Shown: positions 7,702 through 14,783 of the stretch, in pieces
Layout of the letters: the number at the start of each line of letters is the position of its first letter
How positions within the stretch are numbered: the stretch's first letter is position 1
DNA from: a virus
IMG/VR virus record: IMGVR_UViG_3300006750_000099
Coordinates: 1 to 21,970 of that record
Strand: one strand, 5' to 3'
DNA length: 21,970 bases
The notes under the pieces: generated by a model
Told to the model about the DNA's origin: nothing
Seen by the model: the letters and a program-made list of their open reading frames with translations, nothing else
The model's database searches: none
Translations under genes and position numbers: made by a program

Positions 7702-8466
7702 ATGGCAATTACAAAATTAGTAAACACTCTAACGGATACACATAGCAAACACAGAGTGGTAACTACTGGTCTTGCTGATGGTGCTACAGAATTATCAAGT
7801 AATGTATTTGTTGATGTTTCAGCATTAAAATATGCGACAACTACCCTAACTCTAGCTGCTGCACCCAGTACAAATTTTTGTATAGGAGAAACTTTAACAA
7901 CAAATGATGGTACACCAATTTTCATGGTTGTACAAGATTATGACGCTGCGGCGACTACTGTTTCAGTTTATAGATGTACAAGTGCTACAGATCCAACTCC
8001 TTTGGGATGGGCAAGTGGCGTTGCGACTGGAGTTGGAACTGGAAAAACATTGACAGGAAGTGTATCTGGTCTATCATCCACAACTACACATGGTTCTACA
8101 GCATTAGCAATTACAGCTAAAGAAGTTAATCTTAGACATATATGGTGGGATTTAGCATCTGGTATTACTCATTGTAGAATATTTTTTGACGGAAGTGGAA
8201 CAGAACAAACTCTTATGTATTTACGGGGTGGTTCAACTGGAGCATGGAATCTAGCAGAAGTATTTGGAAGCTCTTTAACAATGGGTGCCGCGGCAGGTAA
8301 TTCCAGTGGAGTATTGGGAGATCTTGGAGTAACTACTGTTGGAGTTGCTAGTGGTGATACTTATTTAATAGGATTAGAAATACAAAAAGTTTCTGGATTT
8401 AATTTACCAAACTTTGAGCAAAATGCGCGTCTTGGTTATGATGCATATAGAACAGGGAATCATTAA
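7702..8466 (+). CDS. Unknown probable virion protein in the head operon
   Basis: A 254-residue protein of unknown family. Composition is rich in Thr, Ser, Gly and Ala with alternating hydrophobic residues, suggesting beta-sheet. A repeating style of segments (TTLTLAAAPSTNFCIGETL, TGKTLTGSVSGLSS, NLRHIWWDLASGITHCRIFF) looks like a phage surface or decoration protein rather than an enzyme. There is no signal peptide and no LxE-type N-terminal targeting signal. The ATG follows GAGGA at 7690-7694. It lies between core-protein genes in the portal-protease interval, where T4 has no equivalent, so a capsid-associated role is likely but unproven. The next gene begins on the A of its stop codon (TAATG), implying coupled translation. 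Confidence 0.6.
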   Translation: MAITKLVNTLTDTHSKHRVVTTGLADGATELSSNVFVDVSALKYATTTLTLAAAPSTNFCIGETLTTNDGTPIFMVVQDYDAAATTVSVYRCTSATDPTPLGWASGVATGVGTGKTLTGSVSGLSSTTTHGSTALAITAKEVNLRHIWWDLASGITHCRIFFDGSGTEQTLMYLRGGSTGAWNLAEVFGSSLTMGAAAGNSSGVLGDLGVTTVGVASGDTYLIGLEIQKVSGFNLPNFEQNARLGYDAYRTGNH

Positions 8467-8762
8467 TGAAAACTTTTAAAGAATTAATAGACAGTCTTGT
8501 AGAAATTACAATAGGTCAACGGGAGAAAAAAACTTCCGGTGATAGAATGAAAGCCAAGCAAGAATATAGAAAAAATAAACAGAAGAAAAAAGCATATATG
8601 AAAAAGTACAGGAGAAGTTCTGGTGCTAAAATGCTTCAAAAGAAGGGTGACCGCATGGCGAAACAAGGCAAAACCGCGACAGGTAGAGATATTTCAGTAG
8701 CAGGTGGTGCTGGTGCAGCTCAACGCGCGAAGGAAAGAAAACAAGAGCTTCAGAAGCGGTAG
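8466..8762 (+). CDS. Basic putative internal head protein with capsid-targeting signal
   Basis: A 98-residue, extremely basic protein (long runs of Lys/Arg such as RKNKQKKKAYMKKYRR). The N-terminus MKTFKELIDSLVE has the MKT-aromatic-x-E pattern of T4 internal protein signals and ends in LVE, a gp21-type cleavage site. After cleavage an almost purely Lys/Arg/Gln/Gly-rich DNA-compatible polypeptide of about 85 residues would remain. Start is coupled to the preceding stop (TAATG). Followed two bases later by another protein of the same design. Role proposed by analogy with T4 internal proteins, which are packed with DNA and injected. A DNA-condensing function is inference. Confidence 0.65.
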   Translation: MKTFKELIDSLVEITIGQREKKTSGDRMKAKQEYRKNKQKKKAYMKKYRRSSGAKMLQKKGDRMAKQGKTATGRDISVAGGAGAAQRAKERKQELQKR

Positions 8763-8764
8763 AG

Positions 8765-9133
8765 ATGAAAACCTACTCTGAATTTATAGCTGAACTAACT
8801 ACACAGCAAAGAATGAAAAAATCTTTGACTATGAGAAAGAAGTCAAAGATTATAGCGAGAAAGCGGGCGATTTCTATGAGGAAACCCCCTACTCCAGAAA
8901 AGGTTCAGAGAGCGATTAAGAAAGCGGTACGAAGTAAAGCTATGCATATAGTGGATAAGATGGGAATATATAAGACAGCATCTGCTGGTGTTAAAGCGGG
9001 GTTAGAAAAGAAAGCCGATATGAAAGTACAGAGAATGGGTAGTAAATGGGAAAAAAGGCTTAAACCAGAAATTAGAAAAAGAATGAAGGATGCGTTTAAA
9101 CAACGTATGCATGTTAAAAATCCAGAAGGATAA
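8765..9133 (+). CDS. Internal head protein with near-canonical T4 capsid-targeting sequence
   Basis: A 122-residue, strongly basic protein. Its first ten residues MKTYSEFIAE differ from the T4 internal-protein signal MKTYQEFIAE at a single position. In T4 this peptide directs proteins into the prohead core and is removed by gp21 after the Glu. The mature part is helical and Lys/Arg-rich (MRKKSKIIARKRAISMRK, RAIKKAVRSKAMHIVDKMG), with a C-terminal KRMKDAFKQRMHV segment. No enzymatic motif seen. It lies directly before the gene 21 protease, two bases after the 98-residue protein gene. Expected fate: encapsidated, trimmed, possibly ejected with the DNA into the host. What it does there is unknown; T4 IPI blocks a restriction enzyme, but no similarity in the mature part is apparent. 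Confidence 0.75.
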   Translation: MKTYSEFIAELTTQQRMKKSLTMRKKSKIIARKRAISMRKPPTPEKVQRAIKKAVRSKAMHIVDKMGIYKTASAGVKAGLEKKADMKVQRMGSKWEKRLKPEIRKRMKDAFKQRMHVKNPEG

Positions 9134-9147
9134 TAGGGAGAGATACT

Positions 9148-9798
9148 ATGAAACTTATTAGCGAAGAAGCATCTAATGTAGAATTTCTTACTGAAACTAC
9201 AAAGAAGGGTGGTAAGAATTATTTTATTGAAGGTATTTTTATGCAAGCCAATACGAAGAATAGAAATGGTAGAATCTATCCCCAAGAAATTCTTCAAAAA
9301 GAAGCAAAAAGATATAATACGGAATTTATTCAGAAGAAAAGAGCATTTGGTGAGCTGGGTCATCCAGACGGTCCAACAGTTAATTTGGAACGGGTTTCAC
9401 ATATGATTGAAGAATTACAAGAAGTTGAACAGAATTTTATGGGAAGAGCAAAGATTCTGGATACACCGTATGGAAAAATTGTAAAGAATCTGATTGATGA
9501 AGGAGCTCGATTAGGAGTTTCATCGAGAGGAATGGGTTCATTAAAACCTGTAAAGGATGGTATTCAAGAGGTGCAGGGAGATTTTTATCTTGCTACTGCA
9601 GCTGATATTGTTGCTGATCCTTCGGCACCCGATGCATTTGTTGCTGGAATTATGGAAGGCAAGGAGTGGATTTGGGATAACGGTCTTTTAAAAGAGACTA
9701 AAATACAAGAATATAAAAATCAAATAGAGAAAGCTTCAAGAAAGAGTAGGGAACAGACCCTTACTAAAGCATTTGAAGACTTTATTGTCAATTTGTAA
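9148..9798 (+). CDS. gp21: Prohead core protease (T4 gp21-like)
   Basis: Serine protease of the prohead that cleaves scaffold, core and capsid proteins after Leu/Ile-x-Glu and then itself. 216 residues, against 212 in T4. The herpesvirus-protease-type catalytic pieces are visible: FGELGHPDG with His72 and GVSSRGMG with the nucleophile among Ser125/Ser126. The start of the fold, FIEGIFMQANTKNRNGRIYP, is typical of this family. An LTE site at residues 14-16 could be its own maturation site. Start supported by GGGAGAG at 9136-9142. It follows the proposed substrates and precedes scaffold and capsid genes, the T4 order 20-67-68-21-22-23. Confidence 0.95.
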   Translation: MKLISEEASNVEFLTETTKKGGKNYFIEGIFMQANTKNRNGRIYPQEILQKEAKRYNTEFIQKKRAFGELGHPDGPTVNLERVSHMIEELQEVEQNFMGRAKILDTPYGKIVKNLIDEGARLGVSSRGMGSLKPVKDGIQEVQGDFYLATAADIVADPSAPDAFVAGIMEGKEWIWDNGLLKETKIQEYKNQIEKASRKSREQTLTKAFEDFIVNL

Positions 9799-9809
9799 GT
9801 TTATATTTT

Positions 9810-9817
9810 TATAAATA
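9810..9817 (+). promoter_or_regulatory. Late promoter (TATAAATA) for scaffold/capsid genes
   Basis: Exact late consensus 39 bases before the scaffold ATG at 9857, which has a CAGGAGA ribosome site. No exact TATAAATA is present in the 10958-11008 gap before gene 23, so this promoter probably serves both. Confidence 0.8.
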
Positions 9818-9856
9818 ATACTAAGAAATCTATTTTAAACACACAGGAGATTTTCA

Positions 9857-10051
9857 ATGTCTGAAGAAATTTTGGAACAACAGTCTGAAGAACTGGAAGA
9901 AGAGCAACAAGCTGTGGAATCTTCAGACGAAGAAATCAACGAAGCCAAAGCTCGAGTAAAAGAAGATGATGATGAAGGTGAAGAAGAAGATGATGAAGAA
10001 GAGGTAGAAGAAGCTGTCGAAATTCCTAAAACAAAAGCAGGAATGATGTAA
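9857..10051 (+). CDS. gp22: Scaffold protein gp22, N-terminal segment ending at an in-frame TAA
   Basis: 64 residues, very acidic (a run of Glu/Asp at residues 34-51), then EIPKTKAGMM and a TAA at 10049-10051. The next codons in the same frame (AIYDSLNTMKKSEL) carry straight on into the scaffold protein, and the combined segment KAGM..A.YDSLN.MKKSEL is how I remember the corresponding region of marine T4-like scaffold proteins. The two parts therefore look like one ancestral reading frame of about 366 residues. Start supported by CAGGAGA and the late promoter at 9810. Alternatives are a true nonsense mutation, stop read-through, or a base error. As drawn, this piece alone is unlikely to be a functional scaffold. 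Confidence 0.75.
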   Translation: MSEEILEQQSEELEEEQQAVESSDEEINEAKARVKEDDDEGEEEDDEEEVEEAVEIPKTKAGMM

Positions 10052-10075
10052 GCTATCTATGATTCTCTTAATACA

Positions 10076-10957
10076 ATGAAGAAATCTGAACTTCAGGATT
10101 CTTTTGCTCAAATTATAGGAGCTACTCTTTCTGAACAAGATGATGATGAGGAAGAGGAAGAAGGCGATGAAGAAGAAAAACCAGTAGAATCGAAGAAACT
10201 CAGTAAGGAAGACCTAGAAATTAATGTCAAAGAAGACATTGATGCCATTGTTAGTGGGGAAGAACTTTCAGAAGATTTTAAGACTAAAGCGGCTACTATA
10301 TTTGAAGCGGCTGTATCAACTAAAGTTATTTCCGAGGTAAATGAGAGACTGCAAGTTTTTGAAGATGAATACAAAAAAGAACTTTCTGAAGCTAAAGACG
10401 AATATATGACCAATATGTCTGAAAAAGTCGATGGTTATCTTAATTACGTTGTAGAAGAGTGGATGAAAGACAATGAAATAGCTTTAGAAAAAGGAATTCG
10501 TTCGGAACTCGTAGAAGATTTTATGACCGGACTTAAAAACCTTTTTCAAGAGCATTATATTGACATTCCAGAAGAGAAAGTTGACTTAGTTGATGATCTT
10601 TTTGGAAAAGTCGAAGAACTTGAAAAGCAACTTGATGAATCCATTAATACTAATGTGGATGTCAAAAAGGAACTTGCTAAGTTCAAAAGGGAAGAGGTTT
10701 TAAGAAATGTTTCGGAAGAACTTGCTGAAACAGAAAAAGAAAAACTCACAAAACTTGCAGATGGTATCGATTATGAAGACGATTCTCAATACCAAGAGAA
10801 GCTTGAAGTATTAAAGGAAAATTATTTTCCGAAGACAAGTGATACTCCTCAAACAATTACTGAAGAAGTAGAAAATACTGAAACAGATGAAGAGACAGGG
10901 GAGACTATTGATCCATCTATTAGTCGTTATGTCAATGCAATGAAAAGACATAATTAA
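10076..10957 (+). CDS. gp22: Prohead scaffold core protein (T4 gp22-like), C-terminal part
   Basis: 293 residues from the first Met after the internal stop; the same frame is open from 10052. Acidic and largely coiled-coil (for example LVDDLFGKVEELEKQLDES and KREEVLRNVSEELAETEKEK), as expected for the scaffold that fills the prohead and is degraded by gp21. The block DIDAIVSGEELSEDF, KAATIFEAAV is characteristic of marine gp22. No ribosome-binding sequence precedes the ATG at 10076 (upstream bases are pyrimidine/AT-rich), which argues that this part is normally made by continuing from 9857. Many Leu/Ile-x-Glu sites would allow complete digestion. Gene 23 follows after 51 bases, as in T4. Confidence 0.85.
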   Translation: MKKSELQDSFAQIIGATLSEQDDDEEEEEGDEEEKPVESKKLSKEDLEINVKEDIDAIVSGEELSEDFKTKAATIFEAAVSTKVISEVNERLQVFEDEYKKELSEAKDEYMTNMSEKVDGYLNYVVEEWMKDNEIALEKGIRSELVEDFMTGLKNLFQEHYIDIPEEKVDLVDDLFGKVEELEKQLDESINTNVDVKKELAKFKREEVLRNVSEELAETEKEKLTKLADGIDYEDDSQYQEKLEVLKENYFPKTSDTPQTITEEVENTETDEETGETIDPSISRYVNAMKRHN

Positions 10958-11008
10958 TTTTTAATTTACTATAACTTTTAAACATTTTAACAACTTTAGG
11001 AGATAAAA

Positions 11009-12322
11009 ATGTATCTAGCTGAAGGACTTCAACAAAAATGGGGCCCGGTCTTGGATCATGATGATATGCCCGAGATTAAAGACCCGTACAGAAGGGCTGT
11101 GACAGCTGTCCTTTTGGAAAACCAAGAAAAGGCAATGAAGGAGCAAGGCTCGTCAGATTCCTGGGGAATGTTGACAGAGGCAACTCCAACTGTCGCTACT
11201 GCTACAGCATCTGCATCTGGTGTTATCCAGTATCAAGATCCTGTCTTGATTTCGATGCTTCGCAGAGCAATGCCTAATCTTATTGCGTATGATATCTGTG
11301 GTGTCCAGCCTATGACAGGACCTACAGGACTTATTTTCGCAATGAGAGCACGTTATGATTCACAATCAACCGGTACTGAAAGTTTCTACAATGAATCTGA
11401 TGTTACACATGCTGGTGCAGCAACTACTGGAACACAAGCAAGTGCGGGCTCAGCCGGTACTGACTTTGCTCAAGGTGGTTCTGCAGACAATGTAGCTGGC
11501 GGCGTTGCAACTGCTGCTGGTGAAGGCTTGGGTATTACTGGAACTTCTGGAACTCATGGAGATGATTTCCAGGAAATGGCATTCTCAATTGAGAGAGTTG
11601 CCGTTACAGCAAAGACAAGAGCATTGAAGGGTGAATATTCAATGGAATTGTCTCAAGACCTGAAAGCTGTTCATGGTCTAGATGCTGAAACAGAACTCGC
11701 AAATATTCTCTCACAAGAAATTCTTGCAGAGATTAACCGTGAGGTTGTTCACAACATCTATTTTGCTGCTACAACTGGTGCTGCTCATAATACCACAAGT
11801 TCTGGTATTTTTGACCTTGACACAGACTCTAATGGCCGTTGGTCAGTTGAGAAATTCAAAGGTTTGATGTTCCAGATTGAGCGTGAAGCTAATGCAGTCG
11901 CAAAAGCAACACGACGTGGTAAAGGTAACGTCATACTCACTTCCTCAGATGTCGCATCCGCACTTGCTATGGCAGGCGTGATGGACGGATCAGGAGTTGA
12001 TGACACAGGTAATTCCTTTGTTGGTACACTGAATGGTCGCTACAAAGTTTATGTAGATCCATATTTCAGTTCATCCGCAACAAATTTCTTTGTTGTTGGA
12101 TATAAAGGAGCCAGTGCTTATGACGCAGGTATTTTCTACTGCCCATATGTACCACTACAAATGGTGCGTGCGGTTGGTGAAAATTCATTCCAGCCTAAGA
12201 TTGGTTTTAAAACCCGCTACGGTATGGTAGGAAATCCATTTGCAACTGCTTCTAGTGCAGGAACAATTGCAGCTGGAACCAACTACTACTACAGAATTGT
12301 TAAGGTTTCTAACCTGATGTAA
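11009..12322 (+). CDS. gp23: Major capsid protein (T4 gp23-like)
   Basis: Main hexamer-forming head protein, HK97 fold, 437 residues (T4 521). The N-terminal delta domain is expected to be removed by gp21 after MLTE at residues 54-57, leaving mature protein starting ATPTVATATAS. Recognised T4-like capsid segments include QDPVLISMLRRAMPNLIAYD, CGVQPMTGPTGLIFAMRARY, VTAKTRALKGEYSMELSQDL and YKVYVDPYFSS...YKGASAYDAG near the C-terminus. Codons here are visibly more GC-rich than in neighbouring genes, consistent with high expression. AGGAGA ribosome site at 10998-11003. A strong terminator follows. No gene 24 (vertex) homologue is adjacent. Confidence 0.97.
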   Translation: MYLAEGLQQKWGPVLDHDDMPEIKDPYRRAVTAVLLENQEKAMKEQGSSDSWGMLTEATPTVATATASASGVIQYQDPVLISMLRRAMPNLIAYDICGVQPMTGPTGLIFAMRARYDSQSTGTESFYNESDVTHAGAATTGTQASAGSAGTDFAQGGSADNVAGGVATAAGEGLGITGTSGTHGDDFQEMAFSIERVAVTAKTRALKGEYSMELSQDLKAVHGLDAETELANILSQEILAEINREVVHNIYFAATTGAAHNTTSSGIFDLDTDSNGRWSVEKFKGLMFQIEREANAVAKATRRGKGNVILTSSDVASALAMAGVMDGSGVDDTGNSFVGTLNGRYKVYVDPYFSSSATNFFVVGYKGASAYDAGIFYCPYVPLQMVRAVGENSFQPKIGFKTRYGMVGNPFATASSAGTIAAGTNYYYRIVKVSNLM

Positions 12323-12351
12323 TTCTAGAGGGGGACCCAATTGGTTCTATC

Positions 12352-12389
12352 AAAGGGGCGAGTCACAATTTGTGTCCGCCCCTTTTTTT
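12352..12389 (+). terminator. Rho-independent terminator after major capsid gene
   Basis: AAAGGGGCG (12352-12360) pairs with CGCCCCTTT (12377-12385). The 16-base interior contains a further CACAA/TTGTG pairing. The T-run spans 12383-12389. Bidirectional in form because of the A-tract on the left. Confidence 0.88.
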
Positions 12390-12395
12390 ATGCTG

Positions 12396-12403
12396 ACTAA
12401 ATA
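12396..12403 (+). promoter_or_regulatory. Possible non-consensus late promoter
   Basis: ACTAAATA differs from TATAAATA at two positions and lies 59 bases before the ATG at 12463, just after the gene 23 terminator where a new promoter would be expected. Weak evidence. Confidence 0.3.
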
Positions 12404-12462
12404 ATATAGAAGGGAACGTATTCAACAACCAATAATTTTATTCAATCAGAAAGAGGTGGAGC

Positions 12463-13755
12463 ATGGCAGATAATAAAATCATAGAATTGGTAGAGGCAAA
12501 AGCGCCCGCTTCTACAGATTTAGCACTTCTTGTTGCTGAACCATCAATTAATCCATCGAATAAAAAATTAACTTTAGGAACCCTTTTTAATAAGATACCA
12601 TCATGGTTAGGATTTTCTCAAGCTCCTATCACTTATACTAGTGGTGCAATAGATATTACCTCACCAATATCATTTCTTTCTGTAACTGGTACAGTAGCAT
12701 TTACACTCGCGGCAGGATCTCAAGGACAGATAAAAACTCTAGTATGTACAGTTGCTGCAACCACTGCAGCAAAAGCTTTTACTGTCACCTCTTCATCAGG
12801 TTTATTAGTTACAAGTGAAGCTCATGGATTGATAGATACACAGATAATTCAAGTAACCTCCGCTGGTACATTACCAACTGGTTTATCTGCTGGTGTAGAT
12901 TATTTTGTAAGAGATAAGACAGATGATACTTTTAAGTTAGCATTAACTTCAGGTGGAACAGCAATAGCTTATACAAATGCTGGTAGTGGAATTCATAGTT
13001 GGACTACAAATCCAGTTGGTACACTTACTCCTGTTGCTACTGCTAATGATGGATATAATACAATTACTTTTAATACAGTAGGACAATCAGCAACTTTAAT
13101 GTATTCAAATTCTGGATGGATTGTTCTATCACAAACTACTCATGGATTAGTATTAACTCCAAATAGAGTAATTCAAGGTATAACTGATACAACAGATGTA
13201 CTTATTAATCAATATGATGGTGCAGAAGTTGCACGTATTCACGATGGAGCCACAAATATTGTAGCATCATCGGGAACAGGAGCATCTTCATTAGCGGGTA
13301 CTGCCGGAAAGGGTGGATTCGGTTTCCGAAGGCCATTCTATGGTGTAACCGCCGCTGCTGATGATGAATCAATAACACTCTCTTTGGCTCATTCTGGTTC
13401 AATTATTGGTGTAACTGGTGCAGCATTTGATTTGGACATAATTCTCCCCGCAATTGCTGCTGGTGAAGAAGGGTGGTTTGTAGACATTGCTATTACTACT
13501 GCATTTAGTGGAACAAATAACTTGGAAATTAAAACAAACGGCGATTCGGGTGATACAATTTATCTATATGGAAATGATGCTGGAACCTCTGGTGCAGATG
13601 TCGCTGGTGGTGATGTTGTTAGAACACAAGCTGATCCAGTTGCAGGAACATTGATGAAATTTACTTGTATGAAGGGTGGAGCCGCAGAACAATGGATTTG
13701 TGAAGCATTTACACCAAGTGGTGATCTTCCATCTGTTGAAGCCGCAGTCGCATAA
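12463..13755 (+). CDS. Probable virion surface/decoration protein
   Basis: 430 residues, no enzyme motif. After a short charged N-terminus the protein is Thr/Gly/Ala/Ser-rich and beta-like. Residues about 110-185 contain a module that recurs in unrelated phage virion proteins: LPTGLSAGVDYFVRDK, DDTFKLALTSGGTAI, then a Gly-rich GSGIHSW turn. A distinct C-terminal domain (about 290-430, LDIILPAIAAGEEGWFVDI, SGDTIYLYGNDAG) looks like a lectin/jelly-roll-like or fibre-type domain. It lies where T4 has vertex gene 24, but no gp24/gp23-like fold is apparent. Ribosome site AGAGGTGGAG before the ATG. Likely head decoration or fibre component; exact role unknown. Confidence 0.6.
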   Translation: MADNKIIELVEAKAPASTDLALLVAEPSINPSNKKLTLGTLFNKIPSWLGFSQAPITYTSGAIDITSPISFLSVTGTVAFTLAAGSQGQIKTLVCTVAATTAAKAFTVTSSSGLLVTSEAHGLIDTQIIQVTSAGTLPTGLSAGVDYFVRDKTDDTFKLALTSGGTAIAYTNAGSGIHSWTTNPVGTLTPVATANDGYNTITFNTVGQSATLMYSNSGWIVLSQTTHGLVLTPNRVIQGITDTTDVLINQYDGAEVARIHDGATNIVASSGTGASSLAGTAGKGGFGFRRPFYGVTAAADDESITLSLAHSGSIIGVTGAAFDLDIILPAIAAGEEGWFVDIAITTAFSGTNNLEIKTNGDSGDTIYLYGNDAGTSGADVAGGDVVRTQADPVAGTLMKFTCMKGGAAEQWICEAFTPSGDLPSVEAAVA

Positions 13756-13769
13756 TAGGATAATAATCT

Positions 13770-14327
13770 ATGTCAGCAATGCAAAATTTACCAGCAAATA
13801 TCAGTTTACTTTCTCCAGTTGGATTTAAGTTTACTTTATCCAAACTTCCAGAGGTAACTTATTTTTGTCAAGCAGCTAATATTCCAGGAATTTCTCTTAG
13901 TTCAGTAGAAAATCCAACTCCATTGAAAACCACTTATTTTCCAGGAGATGAAGTAACTTTTGATGAATTGTCTGTCCGTTTTATAGTAGATGAAAATTTA
14001 AAAAATTGGACTTCTTTGTATAATTGGATAAGAGCATTAGGAACTCCAACTGCAGAGGATGAAAGGGATTATCGGAAACTCAAACAGGATAATGAACTTA
14101 CAACAGAGGGAGTCCTAACAGTACTTACTGGTAATATGAATCCTCAAATGCATGTAAGATTCCATGATTTATTTCCACTTTCACTATCAGGAATTAGTTT
14201 TGATTCAGGCGCGACTGATGTGGAATACGTTTCAGCTGATGTGTCATTTCGATATGACCTCTATGAAATAGAAAATTTACTTCAAAATGAAACATCTTAT
14301 GATGGAGCACCAGTATATTCAGAATAA
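13770..14327 (+). CDS. Tail-tube-fold virion protein (gp19 paralogue)
   Basis: 185 residues. The core aligns by eye with the tail tube protein at 4219: FCQAANIPGISLSS with ATIPPSTMG, a TTYFPGDEVTFDELSVRF strand pair with RTFDNLSVTVI, and the helix WTSLYNWIRALG with AIENWMNRM. The C-terminal strands (FPLSLSGISFDSG, YVSADVSFRYDLYEIE) also follow tube-fold spacing. Proteins of this fold in T4-like phages include the tube and the baseplate tube-initiator gp54, and a tail terminator such as gp3 sometimes sits in this genomic position. I cannot decide between these. The ATG is 14 bases after the preceding stop with AGGATAA upstream. Confidence 0.7.
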   Translation: MSAMQNLPANISLLSPVGFKFTLSKLPEVTYFCQAANIPGISLSSVENPTPLKTTYFPGDEVTFDELSVRFIVDENLKNWTSLYNWIRALGTPTAEDERDYRKLKQDNELTTEGVLTVLTGNMNPQMHVRFHDLFPLSLSGISFDSGATDVEYVSADVSFRYDLYEIENLLQNETSYDGAPVYSE

Positions 14328-14345
14328 TAATAATTAGGAGGTGAT

Positions 14346-14783
14346 TTGAAACTTGAAGAGATTCAAGAATTTTGGCATAAAGACCGTGAAATTGACTATT
14401 CAGAATTAGGAACTGAATCTATTAGAATTCCACAAATTCATGACAAATATTTAAAAATTTATACAGATGAGCGAATCCGGCTTAAGGGATTAGAATTTGA
14501 ATTAGCAAAATTGATCCGTGCTAAGACAGATTTTTATTCTGGTAGAATGCCTCAAGAAGATTTGGAGAGGCGTGGATGGGAACCATTTTTGGGTAGACTT
14601 CTCAAAAATGAAATTAGTAACTATATTGAATCAGATGATGATGTTATTAAAATTAAACAGCAAGTTATAGTATTACAAGAAAAGATTAATTATCTAGATT
14701 CTATTATTAAAATGATTAATAATCGAGGGTTTCAGATAAAAAACGCTCTAGATTGGCTAAAGTTCTCTCATGGAACCACATGA
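14346..14783 (+). CDS. uvsY: UvsY recombination mediator
   Basis: Loads the phage recombinase UvsX onto single-stranded DNA coated with gp32. 145 residues, T4 137. Recognised features are the N-terminal KLEEIQEFW helix, LIRAKTDFYSGRM, the DDDVIKIKQQV segment and the C-terminal NRGFQIKNALDWLKF helix. The start is a TTG at 14346 preceded by an unusually complete ribosome site AGGAGGTGAT; no ATG gives a full-length product. The last 14 bases overlap uvsW. Order UvsY-UvsW-55 is typical of marine T4-like genomes. Confidence 0.9.
   Translation: MKLEEIQEFWHKDREIDYSELGTESIRIPQIHDKYLKIYTDERIRLKGLEFELAKLIRAKTDFYSGRMPQEDLERRGWEPFLGRLLKNEISNYIESDDDVIKIKQQVIVLQEKINYLDSIIKMINNRGFQIKNALDWLKFSHGTT

Noticed and set aside
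7374-7925. 183-codon open frame on the - strand across the core operon
   Set aside because: Overlaps two well-supported + strand genes, no ribosome site; Ser/Val/Phe-rich composition is what the reverse of Lys/Glu codons gives.
8905-9363. 152-codon - strand frame opposite the internal protein and gene 21
   Set aside because: Opposite strongly supported genes; Phe/Leu/Ile-rich shadow of Lys-rich coding sequence.
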